13,948 bases of DNA. Origin: an uncultured Clostridia bacterium (GTDB taxonomy: Bacteria; Bacillota; Clostridia; Oscillospirales; Oscillospiraceae). A model generated the notes under the pieces. The model did not search any database. It was not told where the DNA came from and saw nothing but the letters and a program-made list of their open reading frames with translations. Below are positions 12,267 to 13,948 of this stretch, piece after piece. Location of the stretch: the NCBI GenBank assembly GCA_945927915.1, contig CAMEMX010000015.1, positions 1-13,948 on the forward strand, read 5' to 3'. The first letter of the stretch is position 1; every line of letters begins with the position of its first letter. Position numbers and translations under genes: made by a program.

Positions 12267-13948
12267 TCAGGGAAGCTCGTCCTCCACGGGCGGGTTCGGC
12301 TCGTATGTTCCGTCGAGCATCTGCTGCCACTGCTCGCGCGTGATGAGAAGCTGGCGCGGCTTTGCGCCCTCGAACGGGCCGACGATTCCGCGTTCCTCCA
12401 TCTCGTCAACGATACGCGCGGCGCGGGCATAACCAAGCTTCAGACGGCGCTGGAGCATGGAGACGGAGGCCTGTCCCGTTTCCAGGATGACCTCGACAGC
12501 GGCCGGGAGCAGCTCGTCGCCGACAGCTTCGCCGCCTGCGCGGTCGCCCGCGGCGGGGGCGCTGCCGCCCTTGCCGCTCTGCTCGGCACGTTTTTCGATC
12601 TGCTCCATGACCTCCTCAGAGTATTCGCTGGCGGACTGCGCCTTGATCGCGTTGACAACGGCCTGCACCTCGTCATCAGAGATGTAGCAGCCCTGCACGC
12701 GCTTGGGCTTGCCCTGACCGAGCGGGGCAAAGAGCATATCGCCCTTGCCAACGAGCTTTTCCGCGCCCTGCGTATCGAGAATGATGCGCGATTCCATCGA
12801 CGACGAGACGGCAAACGCGATTCTCGACGGGATGTTCGCCTTCATCAGACCGGTGATGACGTCGGCGGAGGGACGCTGCGTCGCGATGACCAGATGGATG
12901 CCGGATGCGCGGCCCATCTGCGCAATGCGGCAGATGGATTCTTCGACTTCCTTTGCCGCCACAAGCATGAGGTCGGCAAGCTCGTCGATGACGACAACGA
13001 TCTGCGGCATCGGCTCCTGATCGGGGTCGTTGAAGACCGCTTTGTTATACGATTCAAGGTCGCGCACGCCCTCCTCGGACATGAGGCGGTAGCGGCGCAT
13101 CATCTCCGTCACCGTCCATTGCAGGGCGCCGGCGGCCTTCTTCGGGTCGGTCACGACGGGGATGAGCAGGTGCGGGATGCCATTGTAGACGCCCAGCTCG
13201 ACCATCTTCGGGTCGACCATGATGAGCTTGACCTCGTCGGGCTTCGCCTTGTAAAGAAGCGACAGGATCAGCGTGTTCATGCACACCGACTTGCCGGAAC
13301 CGGTCGTACCGGCGATGAGCATATGCGGCAGCCTGGCGATGTCGCCGACGATGCAGTTGCCGCTGATGTCCTTGCCGACGGCAAAGGAGATCTTCGACTT
13401 GCTGTTTTTGAACGCGACAGAGTCAATGACCTCGCGGGCATAGACGGTGTTGACGGTCTTGTTCGGCACCTCGATGCCGACGACGGAGATCTTGTCGGGA
13501 ATGGCGGAGATACGCACGCCGGTCGCGCCCAGCGAAAGGGCGATGTCGTCGGCGAGGTTGGTGATCTTGGAGAGCTTGACGCCGCGGTCCAGCTCCAGCT
13601 CATAGCGCGTGACGGACGGGCCGCGAATGACATTGACGATATGCGGCTCGATGCCGAAGCTCTTGAGGGTATCGGCAAGACGGGTCGTGTTTTCGCGCAT
13701 TTCGGCTGTTGCGTCGACCATGCCCTGCTTGCGCAGCGCGAGCAGGGAGATGGGCGGGAAGGTGTATTCCTGCGTGAGAGCCTCCGCACCGCGCTCGATC
13801 TCCTGCGAGATCTCGGCGGCGCTGGCCTCGGCTTCGCCCTTTTTGAGCTTTTCCGCGTCCTGCGCGGGCGGCGTTACTGAAACGGGCGTGGGTGCGGGAT
13901 CGGCGGCGACAGGTGCGGACGCAGCAGGCGTAACAGGCGCGGATGCGG
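12267..13948 (-). CDS. ftsK: FtsK/SpoIIIE DNA translocase, 5' end missing
   Basis: About 560 residues are visible; the N-terminus with the membrane helices lies beyond the right edge. Past the edge-side linker (Pro/Ala/Val-rich, about 40 residues, then KLKKGEAEASAAEISQEIE) comes YTFPPISLLA, the start of the translocase part. Next are GIEPHIVNVIRGPSVTRYELE, Walker A AGTTGSGKSV (about 13284-13310), Walker B VVVIDELADLM, GIHLVIATQRPSADVITG, and the C-terminal winged-helix gamma domain LLPAAVEVILETGQASVSMLQRRLKLGYARAARIVDEME that reads DNA orientation. It pumps chromosomal DNA through the division or sporulation septum. In many Clostridia one protein covers both the FtsK and SpoIIIE roles, so the symbol could also be spoIIIE. 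The reading frame is open to the right edge with no start, so Met at 13721 is internal. Confidence 0.93.
   Translation of the reverse strand, partial: ASAPVTPAASAPVAADPAPTPVSVTPPAQDAEKLKKGEAEASAAEISQEIERGAEALTQEYTFPPISLLALRKQGMVDATAEMRENTTRLADTLKSFGIEPHIVNVIRGPSVTRYELELDRGVKLSKITNLADDIALSLGATGVRISAIPDKISVVGIEVPNKTVNTVYAREVIDSVAFKNSKSKISFAVGKDISGNCIVGDIARLPHMLIAGTTGSGKSVCMNTLILSLLYKAKPDEVKLIMVDPKMVELGVYNGIPHLLIPVVTDPKKAAGALQWTVTEMMRRYRLMSEEGVRDLESYNKAVFNDPDQEPMPQIVVVIDELADLMLVAAKEVEESICRIAQMGRASGIHLVIATQRPSADVITGLMKANIPSRIAFAVSSSMESRIILDTQGAEKLVGKGDMLFAPLGQGKPKRVQGCYISDDEVQAVVNAIKAQSASEYSEEVMEQIEKRAEQSGKGGSAPAAGDRAGGEAVGDELLPAAVEVILETGQASVSMLQRRLKLGYARAARIVDEMEERGIVGPFEGAKPRQLLITREQWQQMLDGTYEPNPPVEDELP

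Noticed and set aside
12219..13880. Very long plus-strand open frame opposite ftsK (over 550 codons)
   Set aside because: It mirrors the ftsK reading frame in a GC-rich gene, its translation is rich in Arg, His, Asp and Gly with no domain I recognise, and it has no ribosome binding site. It is a shadow.
1..13948. CRISPR arrays, insertion sequences, tRNA or rRNA genes, toxin-antitoxin or defence genes
   Set aside because: No spaced direct repeats, transposase-like proteins or tRNA-like folds were seen by eye, and genes fill nearly all of the window.

Overview
The window comes from a fairly GC-rich, endospore-forming Firmicute, most likely a Clostridia member of the Oscillospiraceae/Ruminococcaceae type. 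The evidence is a complete eight-gene spoIIIA operon, a sigma-K gene with a pro-sequence, an FtsK/SpoIIIE translocase, frequent GGAGG ribosome binding sites and dense ATGA/TGATG gene overlaps. There are 20 protein genes. All but the first lie on the minus strand, so the biological reading order is right to left. I see no RNA genes, insertion sequences, CRISPR arrays or phage genes, and no gene-free stretch longer than about 100 bases.

Layout in transcription order. (1) 13948-12267: the C-terminal two thirds of an FtsK/SpoIIIE DNA translocase, cut by the right edge. (2) 12183-11581: an ECF-transporter S component with a TTG start, preceded by a strong leader hairpin and followed by an intrinsic terminator. 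(3) 11532-6863: a near-consensus sigma-E promoter and then spoIIIAA-AB-AC-AD-AE-AF-AG-AH, the mother-cell half of the channel that links mother cell and forespore. (4) 6857-2707: an extended -10 promoter and then an Asp23 (YqhY-like) gene, nusB, a Kae1/TsaD-like paralog, xseA, xseB and ispA. (5) 2649-428: sigK, a DUF5662 gene and a TraB/GumN lipoprotein gene, closed by a strong bidirectional terminator at 391-423. (6) 1-375: on the plus strand, converging on that terminator, the 3' end of a DUF1980 (YcgQ/TIGR03943-type) gene.

The order spoIIIAA-AH, Asp23, nusB, xseA, xseB, ispA matches the well-known Bacillus subtilis region spoIIIA-accBC-yqhY-nusB-folD-xseAB-ispA-dxs. Three things differ here: accBC is absent, a Kae1-like gene sits where folD would be, and sigK with two poorly characterised genes sits where dxs would be. 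The housekeeping part covers transcription antitermination, DNA repair and prenyl diphosphate synthesis. The sporulation parts cover chromosome translocation, the feeding-tube channel and the last mother-cell sigma factor.

I did not find a clear-cut new defence or mobile system. The most interesting leads are the sigK-DUF5662-TraB/GumN unit, the possibility that sigma-E transcription reads from spoIIIA into sigK, the Kae1-like paralog that keeps its metal ligands but not the usual N-terminal motif, and the structured leader of the ECF transporter gene.
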